Of a DNA stretch of 64,000 bases, positions 62,279 to 64,000 are shown one piece after another; the first letter of the stretch is position 1; every line of letters starts with the position of its first letter. The notes beneath the pieces were generated by a model. That model was given only the letters and a program-made list of their open reading frames with translations, searched no databases and was not told the DNA's origin. This DNA is from Neodontobutis hainanensis. Taxonomy: Eukaryota > Chordata > Actinopteri > Gobiiformes > Odontobutidae. Location: positions 7,419,501 to 7,483,500 of the forward strand of contig JALDNG010000020.1 of the NCBI GenBank assembly GCA_024349245.1, in the 5' to 3' direction. The position numbers and the translations under genes were made by a program.

Positions 62279-64000
62279 ATTAAAAATAAAAACAATAGAA
62301 ACAAATTTGTATTATTTATTTAATATTTAGTTTATTTCACCATACTTCATTGACATTATTAATGTATCACTCATTTAACAATGATACTTGAGTTCATTGT
62401 ACTGAAGGGTATTTGGTAATTCCCCAAAGAACCTTTATAAATCTATGCATAAATGTTTCAAATAAACAATATAGTTCACAATGTTTCACAATTGTTTTCA
62501 CATTGCACCAGTTCTCATGTGTTTCTTCTTCAGTTTGTAGCGACTGACTAAAGCAAAGCAGTTTCTGTGTTCTTATGTAAATGAACCTTTGTCTTAAGTT
62601 AAAGCTGCTTAGACTTCCACCATATTCTTCAACACAATTCTCAAAAGATGAATACAGGACACTGAGATGATAATGTATTCATATTGTGCTACTGGAACAT
62701 GTCTCCTCTGTGCCTCTCATAAATTGGGGTCAGGTGATATCTGTGACAGCAGAGAATGTGCTTAGTGCTGACAAAGTCATGTTGACATTTTTGGAGAGGA
62801 AAGCAGAAAAATAAAAACCAGTCTCCCAGGAGGCAGTGAGGAGAGGAAATTAAATTGCCTCTCCACAGCTCTTGTTAAGAATGAAAACCAATCAGGCAGC
62901 CCTCAATTCACACGAACAGGCCACAAAGACTGGGAGGAATATTGGTATTAGTATTAACAAATGCACTGTCCTCTTCAGCTCGGCTGTTTGGGGCCACTGC
63001 CCATTGTACTGATATATGTGTTTCCTTCTTTTCACTTTAAGAGTCATGGTTATTTTACAAACTGACTATTAGCCATGACTGATGACTATTGTGAGTCAAA
63101 TAAATCCACGAATGAAGCATTATATCAGTATTCTCCATATTATTGAATGTCATATTGAAGATGTCCAAACGGGCTGTAAACCCGAGAAATGCTCTAATTA
63201 CGCAGCTCTGGGTGGGATCTCCACATTGAAACAGTGATGTGACGTGTCAGCGCATTTAGCAGCAGGGCCTCGTGGTTAGCTTTATGCTTTTGCTTGGCCT
63301 AATTTGCCACTTCTGAGACTTACTTCCCCCTGAAATCCCTTCCAATGACACAAATAGGAAAATAGGAAACAATGAAGAGTTGAGACAAGGAGCCAGTCGC
63401 AGAAGCTGGAGCATATGTGATATTAGCATTGGTTATTGCAGCAAATTTCACAGTGATCAGCTCAGAGAGAATTATGTGTGATTTTAAATTGCATGATGAC
63501 CAATGTGTAGCTCGTAGAGAAGCCACAGTTTGTTTAGGAATTAGCAATTAGTTTGATTGCAAGGGAAGCTTAACAACACTTGGACAAAAAGGTGATTTAA
63601 AGGAATAACACTGCTCCAAAAAGAGAGGACGTGCTATATAAATGAAAATGTACTAACATTTTTGTATTGTGCACATTGCATTGTGTAACATATTGCTTTA
63701 TTACTTGAAAAGCCATTGCCGTGCATAAACCCTTAACAACCTGAACATATCCTCGAACACACACAGCACCTAGACTTCTACTGGCACAAGTCACTGAAAG
63801 TCCTCCAGAGATTACAGCTTTTACCGAGCTGCAAGGACTAGGTAAAAGCTGATCCCCCGGGTTTTCTGTGTGATCCCAGATTGTTCTAAAGATGGGCGTG
63901 GGAGGACAGGAAGGAAACCGGAGGAGTGTTCTGTTCGCACAGATCCAGCCACAGATCAAGAAACTTAAACAGGCTGTGCACCCGTGTGCTTGTCAGTCAT
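62279..64000. other. Gene-free interval to the window end
   Basis: No gene is supported. A 120-codon minus frame (63597-63959) has no domain, and its composition suggests chance. The stretch 62700-63000 is moderately balanced and could be regulatory. Confidence 0.45.

Noticed and set aside
63597..63959. 120-codon minus-strand open frame
   Set aside because: No recognised motif; likely a chance opening in a slightly GC-richer stretch.
1..64000. CRISPR arrays, bacterial operons or phage-type systems
   Set aside because: No regularly spaced repeats, no ribosome-binding-site-led gene clusters; the repeat content is that of a vertebrate.

Overview
The window looks like 64 kb of ray-finned fish chromosome, most likely a percomorph-type teleost. 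It is AT-rich, carries short simple repeats, and is littered with old transposable elements of types common in fish: an L2-clade LINE, an RTE-clade (Rex3-like) LINE 3' end, a tRNA-derived SINE in about nine copies, a Tc1-like DNA transposon, and several families of miniature inverted-repeat elements. The organism is inferred from repeat content only; no host gene was available to confirm it.

I find no intact host protein-coding gene, rRNA or functional tRNA gene. The longest open frames outside repeats (about 120-140 codons) have no recognisable domain and look like chance openings. The stretch is best read as a gene desert or a very large intron. Two exon-like segments, at 51119-51287 and 51789-51895, are the only places where a splice-acceptor-like sequence runs into an open frame. 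Both are weak candidates.

Layout. 1-2.4 kb: unique AT-rich DNA with a 34-bp direct repeat pair. 2.36-2.75 kb: a MITE copy abutting a SINE copy. 3.6-5.16 kb: a degraded L2 LINE. 6.6-8.95 kb: a 33-bp perfect inverted repeat, two SINE fragments and a 750-bp A-rich repeat. 9-20 kb: mostly unique sequence with a small MITE, a SINE tail and a second tRNA-like SINE head. 20.3 kb: a second copy of the 2.4-kb MITE in opposite orientation. 23.2 kb: the RTE 3' end with target-site duplication. 25.15 kb: a perfect 26-bp hairpin. 25-34 kb: unique sequence, some of it enhancer-like. 35.6-37.24 kb: a palindromic double Tc1-like element. 38-47 kb: mostly unique DNA with two SINE copies at its edges, the second full length. 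48.6-50.5 kb: a MITE cluster and an AT microsatellite. 56-62.3 kb: two SINE copies and three more DNA-transposon remnants.

No genes can be described as working together. The one functional relationship visible is between mobile elements: the last ~40 bp of the tRNA-SINE closely match the last ~40 bp of the RTE element, which suggests that the SINE borrowed the RTE element's retrotransposition machinery. I do not see a new multi-gene system here. The most unusual items are the composite Tc1 palindrome, the perfect hairpin at 25.15 kb, and the SINE/LINE tail sharing. Several blocks have the look of conserved regulatory elements, but that call needs alignment and is made at low confidence.
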